DNA of 64,000 bases from Rosa chinensis (GCF_002994745.2 NC_037093.1:67971510-68035509), one strand, 5' to 3'; shown: positions 11,109 through 23,122, counted from the stretch's first letter. Notes: generated from the sequence alone by a model not told the origin. Translations and numbers: made by a program.

Positions 11109-12080
11109 GGCCTTCCTTGCCTTGTATTCTCAATTAAGTCTTACATCCGCCGCAACCCATCCTAGCTGTAAAACAAAAACCAAACAATTCTTGCATCAAG
11201 TTCAACTTGGGCTCAGTGCTCGCAAAAATCCAAGTCAAGATGAGGTCAACGCCAACTCAAGAAAAGTCAACGTTGACCTACAAAAAAAAAATCCCATCCT
11301 AGCGGTATAAAAAAAAAAAAAAAAAAAATTTTGGTGATTCACTCTGGATACCCAGAAAACCTCTATGGACACCCATCCTATCTTCAATCATCATCCTCCG
11401 CTAGCGGGGACTGGCGCCAGTTTCAAATCACAGCTCGATTGCCACCGCCGAGTTTTTGTCAAGCTGCAGCACCTAGTTGCATAGCTAGCCACCTTCACTG
11501 GCAGGCCACCACTAGGCTACACCGCCAACGCCATCAGCGGATCCCATCCGCCAAGCACGACGCAACTAGCTCCAAGTACTAACAAAGCCTTGACGGAGCA
11601 TCAATCTCCGGCTCGCCGCTGATATCCAAAGGCTCCGCCTTCCATGACCCGCTGACCAGGCTCTGCTCTGCCGGTCACCAGCGGCCTCCGTTCGGCCATA
11701 ACTCCGTCAACCCGTTCCGCTGAGTTTCTCCTCCGCCAACCCGCTAGCCAAGCTCGACTACCGCTGACCAAAGCTCCACCGCTGAGCATCAGCGCCGAGC
11801 TTCACCAGCTTCCGAGCATCACCACTAGCTGCCATGACTCCCACCGCTAAGAACCATCAGTGGCAACAGCTACCACCACTAGCCTCCACGGCTAGCTAAA
11901 GCTTCTCCACTGACCGAGTTATCCCCTGCAGGAAAAAACATCCACCGGCCAAACTCTCCGCTCCGCTGATGAAACCCGCTCCGCCAAGAACTCATATTCT
12001 TCGCACCCAGCCAACGAGCAATTAGCTCTATACATTGATAAGCTAAGTTTCTCTTCCATTTATGATCTCCTCCTTACTAT
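11109..12080 (+). other. outer element interior, left part
   Basis: C-rich DNA with short degenerate phrases such as ccgctgac and gctccgcc (11600-12000). Short frames exist (11122-11310, 11331-11582), but none shows a gag or pol motif. I see no supported gene. Confidence 0.55.
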
Positions 12081-12088
12081 GCAAGCAC

Positions 12089-14531
12089 TAGGCCTGGGCT
12101 CGGGTCGGGCCGGGCCCGAAAATCAGTAAAACCGAGACCGAGACCGAGATTTTCGGTTAGGGCCGGTTTGGGCTTTTTTCGAAATGAAAACCGACAGGGA
12201 CCGAACCGGTTCGGGCCGGTTCGGGCTTTCGGGCTTTTCGGGCTTTTTTCGGGCCCAATTTCCAGTTCAAAGATTTTTCCAGTTTTTCCTGTTTTCCAAA
12301 TACAATTATGCACCCTGTCATTTGCCACTCATTTTGGTACCTGGAAGACTAGAATGCATATCCAATTATCTCATTAACATAACAGTAATCATGCATTATT
12401 ACAAATTTATATAGTTTACAACACAAACTCACAAATACATTGTCCATTGTCCATTGTCCAACAGAAAACAATCTAACTTATTCAATCATTTCAACTATGT
12501 GTTCAATAATTTGAAATTCAAAGTTTGAATGGTACTACAACTGCAACAGAAACATGAACACAATCCTCCCGTTTTGCACAAAATCACAAATTGCTGCTCC
12601 ACCGGCTCCCATGCTCAACAGGTCTAGAACTCCATGACAACTCCAACTTGCAGCTCTGCATTCACATTTCAAAGCTGATCAATTTACAAAGTTAAAGAGA
12701 GAAACAGAAAAAGTAACTGAGAAACCCAGTTAAGATACTTATGTGTATAAAAATGAAGCACTCTAATTTTAATACTAAGCGCAGTAGACTTTCTGGTTAG
12801 CCACCTCATCCAGATACTATATGAAGCTGCACAAATATCATTACAGTTAACTCTTTCTAATTACATAGCAAATTTGGTTTCATTGCAGAAACTATATGAA
12901 GCTGCTGTAAATCATTGTATCCCATTGGCTCAGAATGAAAAGGGATGTATATACTGGGGAAGTAATTATAACAGTAACTTTAAAACTAATAATTATAACA
13001 GTAACTCTAAAAAAAACGAAGTAGAATGTTCTTGCTCCTCCTATCGACCTATCACTCTCATCCTCTGTTTCACTGGGCAGCTCAAGTAGCAGACCCAAGA
13101 GAAGCGGCAAAACTCACACTTTGTAATTCTCGGTTGGATAAAGCAGACCCAAGAATGTCTCATTCAGCAACTTAATGAGATACACACACACACACACACA
13201 GCAACTTAATATAAGGAAAAAAAAAAAAAGACCATCCCATCATAGATTTTAATCACAGTACCAAGAATAGTGCCTTAACCTAATACTGAGTTCAAGATCA
13301 ACAGTCTTCTTACCTGCACAGTCTTGTCTATCAGATTCTTCCTTTGCTGCTCATTAGACACGTGACCGACGACTCCCAAAGCTTCAATTCCTTGCGCTTT
13401 AAGTTTATGAACCGCTTCATCTACGTTTTTCTGCATCAATTTGATCAAAAACACATAACCAAAAACTCAAACCAACATACCCACACGAAACCAACACAAA
13501 ACTTAAAACTCAATTTCCAACAGAAATGATATGATAACAAGCAAAATCGTGACTCAAACTTCATAGCATTTAGCTCAACTGAAACTGTGCCTGTTCCAAC
13601 CAGTTCCGCTAATAACCACACAAATTATTACAATAATGATAAGCAAGATTTCAACAGCTTTTCTAGTTAAGGATGAAAGTAAATCCAATTCCATAGAACA
13701 CACACAAAACCCCAGACACACACACATAAACCCATATAAATTCACACTGAAATACACAAATTCAATTCAAATATGATCCAAATGCACCCTCAAATATGAT
13801 TCAAATATGATTCAAAACCTTGCTGGGGAGCAGCAATGGATGCGGTATATGAAAAAGTAAAGACAAACCCAGATCGGTAAATTTACCTCGCTCGTCGACG
13901 ACGTCAAGGGAGCAGTGGACGATGTGGTGGAGAGAGAGAGACTGGAGATCGTCAGATCGAGACTGGAGAGAGAGGTTGAGACTGAGATTTGGGGCTGAGT
14001 CACTGAGATTTGGGGCTGAGAATCTGAGATTGATCGACGGCAAAGAGAGGGAGGCTAAGGGAGTATCGACGATTCGACGGTATCGAGTATTGACGCGACG
14101 ACGGCAAAGAGAGGGAGTACTCGACTGGAGACTTGGAGAGTGGATACTGGATAGGGAGTATTGACGCGACTGGAGACTTGGAGAGTGGATACTGGATAGG
14201 GCTGGACTAAAGAGTAAAGAGTAAAGGCCTCGGTCCTTAGGAGTTAGGAGTAGCCGAGTAGGGTTGTTCACTTGTTTATATTTTTTTTTATATTTAACTT
14301 ATTATTATAACACCCAATCATGGACTGACATGTGGCAACTGCTACAGTAATCGGGTCGGTTCGGGCTTTCAGGCCCTGAAAATATGGAACCCGAGACCGA
14401 ACCGAAAATTTCAATTCGGGTCGGGCTTTAGACCGAACCGAAAATTTCCATTCTAAAACCGAACCGATTCGGGCTTTTTCACTCGGTTCGGGTCGGGCCC
14501 TCGGTCTTTCGGGTCTGGACGCCCAGCCCTA
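12089..14531. mobile_element. hAT-type transposon, non-autonomous, 2443 bp
   Basis: Flanked by 8-bp duplications GCAAGCAC at 12081-12088 and 14532-14539, the hAT hallmark. Ends are TAGGCCTGGGC on the left and TAGGGCTGGGC (reverse complement) on the right. Subterminal regions are rich in short repeats of CGGGC/CCGAAC (12100-12260 and 14350-14520), as expected for transposase-binding arrays. No transposase is visible. The interior carries an exon of a host dehydrogenase gene (13314-13430, minus), making it a Pack-type element. Confidence 0.88.
13314..13430 (-). pseudogene. captured exon of a short-chain dehydrogenase/reductase
   Basis: Read on the minus strand, this 117-bp segment encodes 39 residues including GIEALGVVGHVSNEQQRKNL and DKTVQ. 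This matches the region between the cofactor-binding strand and the NAG motif in plant DHRS4-like SDRs (the group of Arabidopsis IBR1/SDRa, peroxisomal). It is bordered by a splice acceptor (tgcag) and donor (gtaag), so it was taken as genomic DNA with intron edges. I see no other SDR exon in the transposon, so no functional enzyme can be made. Flanking minus-strand sequence may be intron and untranslated DNA from the same donor gene. Confidence 0.75.
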
Positions 14532-14539
14532 GCAAGCAC

Positions 14540-14593
14540 CACGTGCTTCGGCTTTTTGCATAATCCAGGAGACAGCTGCCTGCATATACACTT

Positions 14594-14630
<37 letters not shown>

Positions 14631-16252
14631 CTTTATGTATGGGCCGCTTATGCCATCACCTGTGGACACGTACAAGTCCTGTTAAGATAGTTGTCAAATG
14701 ATCAACAATTATATGTTTAATTTCTTTGTCAGTTTCCTCCGACACAAGTGTGGACCATTCATATATGCCACTAAGTATTGTCCACTTCAAATCAAACACA
14801 CATGCATATATGTGTATATATGTGTATATGTATGCATGACCTACAGCATGGTCAAACACAAAACACATATAATTATTTATGCATGGTCAACCATGTCCCT
14901 TCATAAATACTCTTTTGTATATATGGCCTCAGGTCTCTACTTCATGGAGCATGACCTATTGACACACAAGCATACAATTAAATTAGCGCATGCTTCTAAA
15001 CATATATCTTATGGGCTAGAACGTGTACACACATATATGGGCTGCTGCATGCACGTATCAAAGTGATTATCTCACTTGTGCCATTTGACTAGTGCATTTA
15101 CATATAAATGATGCCGTCACGGCTATGCTCCATCATTGCACATAACGACTTTCGTTCCCAGCAGATTTGACATTCAAAGTAGATATATATATATATATAT
15201 ATACATGTTATTTGTCATCAACCACCACATTTGCTTATACACTTTGCTTACAATTTTACCAAAGTACATATGCAAATTGTTGATGTTGCTTTTACAAATA
15301 CATATATTGATCGTCTATTTTTTCAAGGAAATTCAACTATTTCTACTGGGCATTCAACGGCAATTACGAGTTGACGGACATTATCGGAATACTTTATCCG
15401 CCACAAGCAATGGACCGTCATACTCGGCCAACTCCGCTAGCCTCCAAATTGGCATAAGATAAGTCACTATTTCTTATCTCTTTCGCTCGTGCAATTGGAG
15501 CTATTGCCATGTCTATATATGTCTTCATGACCCTTAAGCATGCCTACAAAATGTTATTAGCAACTTTCCTACAAGTACATGCTACACACATACATGCTTA
15601 GATTCACTTTTATGTGACATTCATCTAGAAGTTTGTGACACTTACGACTTAGTTAAACATACTCGGATAAATGACTTGCTCGGGTTGCGACTCGCTTGGG
15701 TATCGAGTATGGCCACAACTTGCGTTTGGGCCATGCCCCGCATGCTCGCACAGCGCCTACACACTCAGCTACACCCAACTTACTCAACTACACCCAACTT
15801 GCTCGATCATGTCCAACATGCTTTACTTAAGCCCCAAGTTCACAAATGCTTCATACTATGTCACCGGGACTACTCCCACAATTTTATTTGGACACCCATT
15901 ACACTTGCCACTATCTATTGTGCGTGTTATATGACCATAGGATCCACATATACAAATACCAATATTTTAAATGTTCATACACATTAATGGAATATTGAAT
16001 TCTTCTACCATTTGTCGCTTGCAACAAATCGAATTCTTTTTGCATTCCATTAATACGAGCGGTAACCAATACAACAAAGCATTCTACATATGCGCGTTTT
16101 TTGTCTCATCGTGCAGGTTAAACGAGTTCCTTCTTGCTTAAGGAGTTCGGAGACTTGTAGGGGCTAGGCGCCTCACGGACATTGTTTATGCTTGATGACT
16201 TCATATAACTCCCCAACCAAGAAGCTCCTCTTACTCGGGGACTTCGGGGACT
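14540..16252 (+). other. outer element interior, right part
   Basis: AT-rich with (TA)n at 14603-14630 and 15183-15201. Several open frames of 60-120 codons lack any recognised motif and have tract-driven composition. The purine-rich stretch ending at 16252 (ctcggggacttcggggac) is a plausible polypurine tract. Confidence 0.55.
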
Positions 16253-16716
16253 TGTAGATACCTCTCACTATACATGGATAGTTTGCTACCTCAACAAGCA
16301 TAAACAACACCCTCATGGGATCCAACCACTACTTGCATCTTGTAGCACTATGTTCAAGCTACGCTACGGTATCCGGAAGCGGCAAATATGTCACCGGGAA
16401 GTCACCTTCCCGGCCTTGCCAGGTTGCCTTCACAAACATGCTTTCTAGACTAGAATAGTAATTTCTACATCCCACATCTAAGAAAATGTAGAGGAGATGG
16501 CTTCCTTCACCTATAAAAGAAACTCTCCTCCCACATAAACATCATCCCATTATACACTTTGTAATCCCCTTGGGCCGCAAGGCCCAAACACACATAGTAC
16601 AATATTCAAATGGACGTAGTCTTCAGCTAAGGCGAAGACGAACCACTATACTTCTCGTGTCTCTCTCTCTCTCTCTAAAGCTAACTAGAGACCCCCCGCG
16701 GACTCTAACGTTAACA
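16253..16716 (+). repeat. outer element 3' LTR
   Basis: 464 bp, TGTAGATACC to GTTAACA, followed by GGTGG (16717-16721), matching 762-766. It is an undisturbed copy that defines the split 5' LTR. A likely TATA region lies near 16510. Confidence 0.9.
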
Positions 16717-16816
16717 GGTGGCTTTGAAAGTTTGGAGGGCGGAGGAAAGGGTTTGGAGCAAGATCTGAGAACATATCTGTTTTTTTTTTTTTTTAGTCTT
16801 TTGGGCCCCAAAAAAC

Positions 16817-16961
16817 CCTAGGACTGGCCTGGTTTTTTTCGGTCTGGGCCTTTCCAGTCCCTAAAACTTAAAAACGAAATTTGAGCCCGACCCGAAAAAT
16901 TCGGGCTCAGTCCCGGGCCTTGCAAATTAGGTGCCGGGTTGGGACCTTGCCCAGGCCTAGT
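16817..16961. mobile_element. hAT-like terminal remnant
   Basis: The right edge reads CCCAGGCCTA, the same terminal motif as the hAT element at 12089. GGGC/CCCGAC-rich subterminal sequence lies inside, and a weaker match (TAGGACTGGCC) marks the left. No 8-bp duplication is evident, so this is a decayed or partly deleted relative. Confidence 0.4.
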
Positions 16962-17216
16962 GTAATATATAAATATCGGATTTTGGAGGAAAAATATTCA
17001 AAAAAGAAAAAAAGAAAAAAAAAAGCGCAATGCAATAAAATTAGCGGGTTTCTATCCCAAAATAAAAGTAAAAAATGAAAATAAAAACCTAATCACTTCT
17101 GCCTCTTCCCTTGCATTCTCATAAAAGCCGCCCGAAACTTCACTCTCATTTGCCGTCACAGAGCGAGAGAGAGGCACCAGAGCAGAGAGAGCAGAGCAAA
17201 CCCTAAGAGAGAGAAT

Positions 17217-17543
17217 GTGAAGAGGAACCCACGCGTCTCGAGCTCTAGCTGCAAGACCCACTTCACGGCGCCGTCGAGCGTCCGCCGCGTCCTGATGAGT
17301 GCGCCGTTCTCCTCCGACCTTCGGTTGAAGTACAACGTCCGGTCCATGTCGGTGCCTAAGGACGACGAGGTCTAGGTCGTGTGTGGGACCTACAAGGGCA
17401 GGGAGGGCAAGGTCATCTAGGTCTACCGCCGCAAGTAGGTCATCCACATCGAGCGTATCACCCGCAAGAAGGTCAATGGTCTTACCGATAAGGACAGAGG
17501 CACCAAGTTCACGGCGGAGGACATCATGCAGAACGTGGATTGA
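17217..17543 (+). pseudogene. RPL26: 60S ribosomal protein L26 pseudogene
   Basis: In a single frame from 17217 the translation follows RPL26: [10 protein letters not shown], then [46 protein letters not shown] and finally [14 protein letters not shown] before TGA. Three in-frame TAG codons interrupt it, the start codon is GTG rather than ATG, and about 50 residues between KKVNG and the C-terminal segment are missing. It is intronless over the covered part, which suggests a retrotransposed copy, though plant RPL26 genes can have few coding introns. It cannot make a functional subunit. The preceding CT/GA-rich leader (17100-17216) resembles a ribosomal-protein 5' UTR. Confidence 0.88.
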
Positions 17544-17965
17544 TGAGTGAGAGGCCTCTCTTGATTTTGGTAGTGAAATGAGATTTTATGTTTAGTTTTT
17601 TAATTTTTAAGAACCTGGCAACTTTCGTGAGGAACGTCACGTTCTATTTGAATTCAGCGACGTTCTTGTTCTATAGGGCCGGGTCATTTCTGCGTATCAC
17701 TTCGCAAAGAAAAGCAAAGGTGAGTTTCCTGCTTCCGGTTAATTATAGCTTTCTATTATTTAGTTATACTCTTCATTGATTGATTGTATTTTATATGGTG
17801 TTTTTACATGCAGTCATTAAGCTGGTCCTCTTTCTTGGTTACAAGGAACAAAATCTGCTGCAAGCTGCTCATGATTATGAGGGTCTACTTTGAGAGCGGT
17901 GGAGTTTTCTAATTCATCAGTCTTGCCGTGGTACATTTACTTGATTTCCGCAGCCTTGTTTGCAG

Positions 17966-18235
17966 GGCACGTGGCTATGATCATGGATGGTAATGTGAGG
18001 ATGGGTCATGACGCATGTGGGTGGGCTCAAAGAGATCTTGTTGAGCAATGATATGTGTGCTGGAAATGGAGGTTAGGGTTCTGAACGTTTTTGTGCTTTC
18101 TTATGATATACTGGTTTTGTTCCAGGGTTGGTTGTTAATGATTATGACAATGCATGAGTTTCTATGTTTCAAGATGTATCTGTGGGGAGCTGTGTTTGGT
18201 TATGCCCTCCTCCCTTATAATTTCTTTGAACTGTA
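17966..18235 (+). pseudogene. cis-prenyltransferase-like fragment
   Basis: After a splice-acceptor-like tttgcag, the frame reads GHVAMIMDGNVR, the conserved HVA-IMDGN-R motif (phosphate-binding loop) of cis-prenyltransferases such as dehydrodolichyl diphosphate synthase. A TGA follows at about 18050. In the next frame VRVLNVFVLSYDIL resembles the family's second conserved strand (RVLTVFAFS-N). The order and spacing fit one decayed gene with a frameshift and stop. The rest of the enzyme is missing. The gene call is inferred from these two motifs only. Confidence 0.5.
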
Positions 18236-18295
18236 AATATGAGGGTCTCCTTAGGGTAGGTAACAATATTTCTACTTTTCAGTTAGAGTGCATAT

Positions 18296-19937
18296 TGTTG
18301 TGAAATTTTAATTAAAACTCGCAAGCGCACGAATCGTCGTTAGTATAGTCTGCAAGTACGATGCCGTTCCAACTGAGGATTGATAATCAATTTAAATCCT
18401 AACCTAATTAATCCAAACACAAAAACACATAAACAATCAAACTAAAGAAGATATGGTTTTGAGGTTTTCGACTAAATAAATAATGTGAAAATTAAAGAAA
18501 GAAAGAAACAAACAAATAATGATAAAACCTAGGGTTTTAGAATCAACCACTAACAATCCTATTTATGTTTCGATGCAATTAACAGATTCTTTTATTTCTT
18601 TTGATGACAATTCCCGTATCTAAGTCCGGGTACGACACTTAAACCATAGTTTTCCTTAAGTGTATAATTCTCTCCAGGTACGACAGAGGTCGTATATCCT
18701 AACATGCAGTTTATCCAGGTACGGCATAAATTTAACACATAGGACTCATTACGTTTTAGAAAATAAGAGAATCATGCAAATCATTACTTCAGGTACGACA
18801 ATAATGTAATTCACAACTCTTAATCACAAGAAGCTAATTTGAATTATATTGCAGGTACGCCTCAAATTCATTTTCAAATTGCTAGATGCAAAGCCCTAAG
18901 GTGATGAATCAAAGAACTTAAACATAAAGCATCAATTCAAATAGTGACTAAGAATTCATCATAAAGAAACTATAAATCCATCAACAAATCATCAAAGTAC
19001 ATAAACAATTATGATAGGGCATCATCTTAACCCTAGAAAAAGGTTTAGCAAAATATAACTAAGTAAAACATAGGAAAAACATAAAAAGAATGGAAGGGAA
19101 AAAGAAGGGAAAGATGGATGAGTCGTCTCCGCTCCTTAGACATCTAAATTGTGCTCTGAGACTCTCCTTCTCATGTAAATTCGTGCTCCCTTATATAGGG
19201 AAGATTTCTGCTCATCTTTGGCTTCATGTTTCCTTGTAAAACTTGAGTTTAGATTCCTTTCTTCATTTGGAATGGGAAAACCTTGAAATATCTTTTGTAA
19301 AAGTAGGAATACATGTGCTCCGAGACTCTCCTTCTCATGTAAATTCGTGCTCCCTTATATAGGGAAGATTTCTGCTCATCTTTGGCTTCATGTTTCCTTG
19401 TAAAACTTGAGTTTAGATTCCTTTCTTCGTTTGGAATGGGAAAACCTTGAAATATCTTTTGTAAAAGTAGGAATACATGTGCTCTTTGAATATTCATCTG
19501 AATTAACTTCCTTGAAACATTAGGATTGATGATCTTGTGCCGTGAAACTTGAGTTCTCCATGAATTTTCCCGAGCAGGTTTAGTGTCTAACCTATCTTTA
19601 CGCAAATAATCATAACTTTCTCTAGAAAAATCGAAATCAAGATCCGTAAAATTCTACAGAAAGTAGACATCCGTAGCTTTCCATAAATATAAGGCTTATT
19701 GTCTGATTCGATCTGGATAACTCCCAATAATTCGGCGAAGTTGGATGTTCTGCACATACAGATTCTGGGACCTGGGCGTCTTTCAATCATAATTAGCTCA
19801 TTTTAGCTTCTTTTCTTCTCTTTATGAGACAAACCTATAAAAACACTATAACAATATAAATGACTCGAAATAAGGAGGACTAAGCATAAATACTAAGATT
19901 AAGAGGCAAAGAAATATAGGAAAATATGAGCACATCA
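18296..19937 (-). repeat. solo LTR of a Ty3-type element
   Basis: 1642 bp, TG...CA bordered (TGTTGTGAAATT to GAGCACATCA), with CATAT duplications at 18291-18295 and 19938-19942 and no internal region. Reading on the minus strand, its end (cgtgcgcttgcgag) resembles the end of the inner element LTR (cgtacgcttgcgtaa), suggesting the same broad Athila/Tat group. It contains a 164-bp tandem duplication. Formed by recombination between the two LTRs of one element. Confidence 0.88.
19151..19478. repeat. 164-bp tandem duplication inside the solo LTR
   Basis: Two copies (19151-19314 and 19315-19478) beginning gtgctc, with a handful of substitutions. The unit contains cttatatagggaag, a probable TATA region, so the LTR promoter area may be doubled. 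Confidence 0.9.
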
Positions 19938-20028
19938 CATATGAAATTGTTTATCTTGGAACTTGGGACTTTATTGATACAATTGGTTAGGGACTATGGA
20001 ATAAAATGAAGCTTTTTGATGCAGAACA

Positions 20029-22305
20029 TGTAATGCCCCGTACCTACTAGTTACTTTTTATCGTGGTTGACCGGAAAGTGACTTTTCTTTATTCCGGTAA
20101 ATTAGGAGATTTCTTTGAGAATGTCGTAGAATACGAAAAATCGAGTTCGTGGACACGTAGTTCGTTTTAATCAGAGTTTTTATAGGAAAGTTATGACCAA
20201 AATGGGAAGTTACTATTCATGGGTTTTTTTTTTATTATTATTTTAAGAGGAAAGTGGGAATTAAATGGAGAGAGAGGGAGAGAAATCCGGACAGATCGAT
20301 TCCACCCCCCTTCCTTCTTTCTTTTTTTTTTTTTTTTTCTCTCCTCCCTTCTCTTTTTGTTTTCTGCAACCGGAGCCCATTTCCGGTGAAATCACCACCA
20401 CCGACCGCATCACCGGTTATTTGAGGAGCTTGTCTTCCTCCTCTTGCATCTAAGGTAAGATTTCTAGTTTGGGTAGCCTTGATTTGAGAAGAAATCGGTG
20501 AGGGAGTTCAAGAAAAGGGAAAATCGGAGGTTGCTTTGATCTCCGGTTTTCCGGCGATTCCGGTCGGAACCCTCATCCCTAATCCCTTGCAGCTTATTTT
20601 GGCCGGTGGAGGAAGAATCAAGGTGGAGGTTGACGGTGAACAGTGAGCCGAGTTCTTGAAATTTTTTTGATTGAAATTTTCGACTATTTTCTGCTTGGTT
20701 TTGGTTGTTATTGCAGGTTTAGAAGTTGATGGGTGTGTTGTTGAGATGATTTTGAATTTGTTTTAAGCTTGAGGTTGTTTGGTTTGAGATTTCTTGGAGA
20801 ATTGATGTTGGTTAAGTTTGTTTTGAATATTATGGTTTATAATTTTATGGGTTGCTGAGTCTCTTGGTAAAAGGCTATGGTTGAATTATTTTGTTGGGAA
20901 TTTAGAGAGGAGATTGTGGTTTAAAAAGGGAAAATTAAGAAAGAATTGGAAATTTTGGAAAGGGAATTATTTTATGATGTGGTGGTTAATTATGGTTGAG
21001 GAATCGAATTAAAAATCGGTTGAGTTGTTAAGAGTTTTGAGGGCATTGAGATTGTAAGGAATTCTGGAATTCGAGAATTTAATCCTAAATTGAGGAATGG
21101 GTTGTTAGAGGAAATTTCTTATGAGTAATGAGTATTAATTTCCGAAGGATTAAGCTTTGTCTCTTAGATTAATTTCTTATTGAGGTTAATTATATCCTGC
21201 AAATTGTGACAGGACGTACTGAGCCCTCGAGCGAGGAGGACACGGGCAGGCAGCAGGATTAGCTGCGGGACTCACTTGTGAGTGGACTTTTATTTTATTT
21301 AAACAATGCATGCAGCATGGAAATAAGTTTTCAGTTGGTTTATTATTTTGAGAAAATGTGATTTTGTGGAAAGTAAAGGATTTAAAAAGAAAGCAGTTGA
21401 CAAGGAGGCCAGTTTTGGCGCATGCGTATCTTACCTAGTTGGCAGTCCCTTCTAGGTAATGGTCTGGTTGGCAGTCCCTTCCAGACTACAGCTCGGTTGG
21501 CAGTCCCATCCGATACGTCATCTGGTTGGCAGTCCCTTCCAGATGACATGAGGTAGTTAGTCGGCAGTCTTGTCTACTACCTGTGGCTAGTTGGCAGTCC
21601 CAACTAACCACCGCCTCCTATTCTGGTTGGCAGTCCCTTCCGATGCTTCATCTAGTGGCAGTCCCTCCCAGATGGCATGAGATGCCTAGGAAGCAGTTAT
21701 TCTTAGTCATCAAATAAGTTTTCTTGGAAAAAGATTGAGTTGGAATTTTTGTGGAGTCTCTCTGCATGTTGGTTTTGTTGAAAAGTGAAATGGGGAAGCA
21801 TTCCATTAAATGTTTCAGATTTTTGTTTCGGTTTTGTCCACTCACTCTAATGGATTTTATATGTTTTCCCCTGGGCCCTTCGTTTTCAAATGCCCAGATT
21901 TCAGATTTGCCGAGATCGCGTCCAGACTCTAGAGACTTTGGAATCAGCGCTTTCGTTTTTGTCCGTAGGTTATTACTTAACCTACCTTGTATGATATCGG
22001 CTTAGTTATTAGTGTTGCTCTGATAACCCTTTTTAATTTGATGGATGTTTTTGTTCGGATTGATGTTGTTTACGGGGGTTATGTTGGGATTTGAACTTTC
22101 CGAATGTAATATATATACTTGGATTGCAAATGTGGTATTGTGGGTTGAGTAGAAGTTAAAGTTTTAATCATGTCTAGGTTTGTGAACTTTTGGGTTGCCC
22201 ATATTTAGGGGAGGTTCTGCCGAATTTTAGGTAGAATTTCGCTTAACGTGGGCCCCGCAAGCTCGTATCCAGGACTTCTGGGTGTTCTTGGGTCGGGTCC
22301 TGTCA
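20029..22305 (+). repeat. solo LTR of a second LTR retrotransposon
   Basis: 2277 bp, beginning TGTAATGCCCCGTACC and ending GGGTCCTGTCA, with GAACA duplications at 20024-20028 and 22306-22310. No internal domain remains. The TGTAA-GCCCCG start is common among plant Ty3-type chromovirus LTRs. It includes a CT/T-rich stretch (20290-20345) and a minisatellite at 21430-21680. Confidence 0.85.
21430..21680 (+). repeat. GGTTGGCAGTCCC minisatellite
   Basis: About eight imperfect repeats of a short unit containing GTTGGCAGTCCC or TSGGCAGTC, with spacers of about 17-45 bp often containing complementary pairs such as tctggt and ccagat. It lies in the middle of the solo LTR. Confidence 0.8.
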
Positions 22306-22310
22306 GAACA

Positions 22311-23115
22311 GTCCACTTTCAATGCTTTGGCTGGCACCGCAACTGAGGTGATTGTTTGTTGGCCAATTCACCATGTAATTTGGTCTGTTTTCTATTTACT
22401 TAATCAATAATTTTTTTAATTTTGTGTAGAAAACTGAGTTGATTGAGATTAGATTGAGAAATTCGCATGCTTGCTGTTTTGATACTATGCAGGCATGATG
22501 CAAAAGCTAGCTATCTGGGCTACAATGGAGTCTGGTGAATCCTAGGTTGGTAGATGCAATGAAGCTATCATTCAAATTACCTCTCGATCAAGAGAACTTG
22601 GTATCATAGTGGAGGTAAATTTGCACTATTCTTCTTTTTAAGCCAAGTTATCCATTCATTGTCGAGCACTTCTCATTTCTTAGCACTGAGTCATTGTGTT
22701 TGCCCTGCAGTGCCACTGACCTCTACAAAACCGCTAAAAAAAGAACTTTCAGCGCGGTAGATGCGCCTCCAGTGATGAGTTCAAAGTGCAAGAGCGAGTA
22801 GCCAATATTCCAAGATTTGGGGAAGTGATCAGGAGCATGCCAAAAATATGAGGAGTTAATTGCAACACTTTCAAGAAAAACCAACAATCAATAATCTGGT
22901 TACTAGTATGTTGGATTTAGTACACAAGGATCTCTAGACTATTTTGAATTATTATTGATCGAACTATTTTGAATTGGTATTGATTATAAAGAATATTTTG
23001 GGTTAATATATTCTTATTTTGTTGGGTCATCTTTACTATCTATCAAATGCTACGTAAATGAATTTTCTTGTTATAGATTAGAGAATCAAGAACGACAAAA
23101 GTAAAATTCCTCGTC
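22311..23115. other. old sequence between insertions, no clear gene
   Basis: Continues the pre-insertion DNA of 19943-20023. Splice-like signals (tatgcag at about 22490, ccctgcag at about 22710) and short coding-looking stretches suggest gene debris, possibly from the same source as the 17966 fragment. I cannot name a protein from it. Confidence 0.4.
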
Positions 23116-23122
23116 ATTTGGT

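Larger units (their letters stand above)
767..16716 (+). mobile_element. outer non-autonomous LTR retrotransposon (LARD-like)
   Basis: Bounded by GGTGG duplications at 762-766 and 16717-16721. LTRs begin TGTAGATACCTCTCAC and end AACGTTAACA. The 5' LTR is split by a nested element (767-836 plus 10683-11090), and the 3' LTR is 16253-16716. The interior (11091-16252) has a primer-binding-like start but no gag, protease, integrase or reverse transcriptase that I can recognise. It also contains a hAT insertion. It therefore depended on proteins supplied by a relative. Confidence 0.88.

Noticed and set aside
13801..14271. 156-codon minus-strand frame in the hAT element
   Set aside because: Serine/leucine-rich translation of imperfect ggagacttggagagtgga repeats; no family match, possibly donor-gene leader sequence.
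17052..17447. 131-codon minus-strand frame
   Set aside because: Antisense of the RPL26 pseudogene; high GC third positions explain its length.
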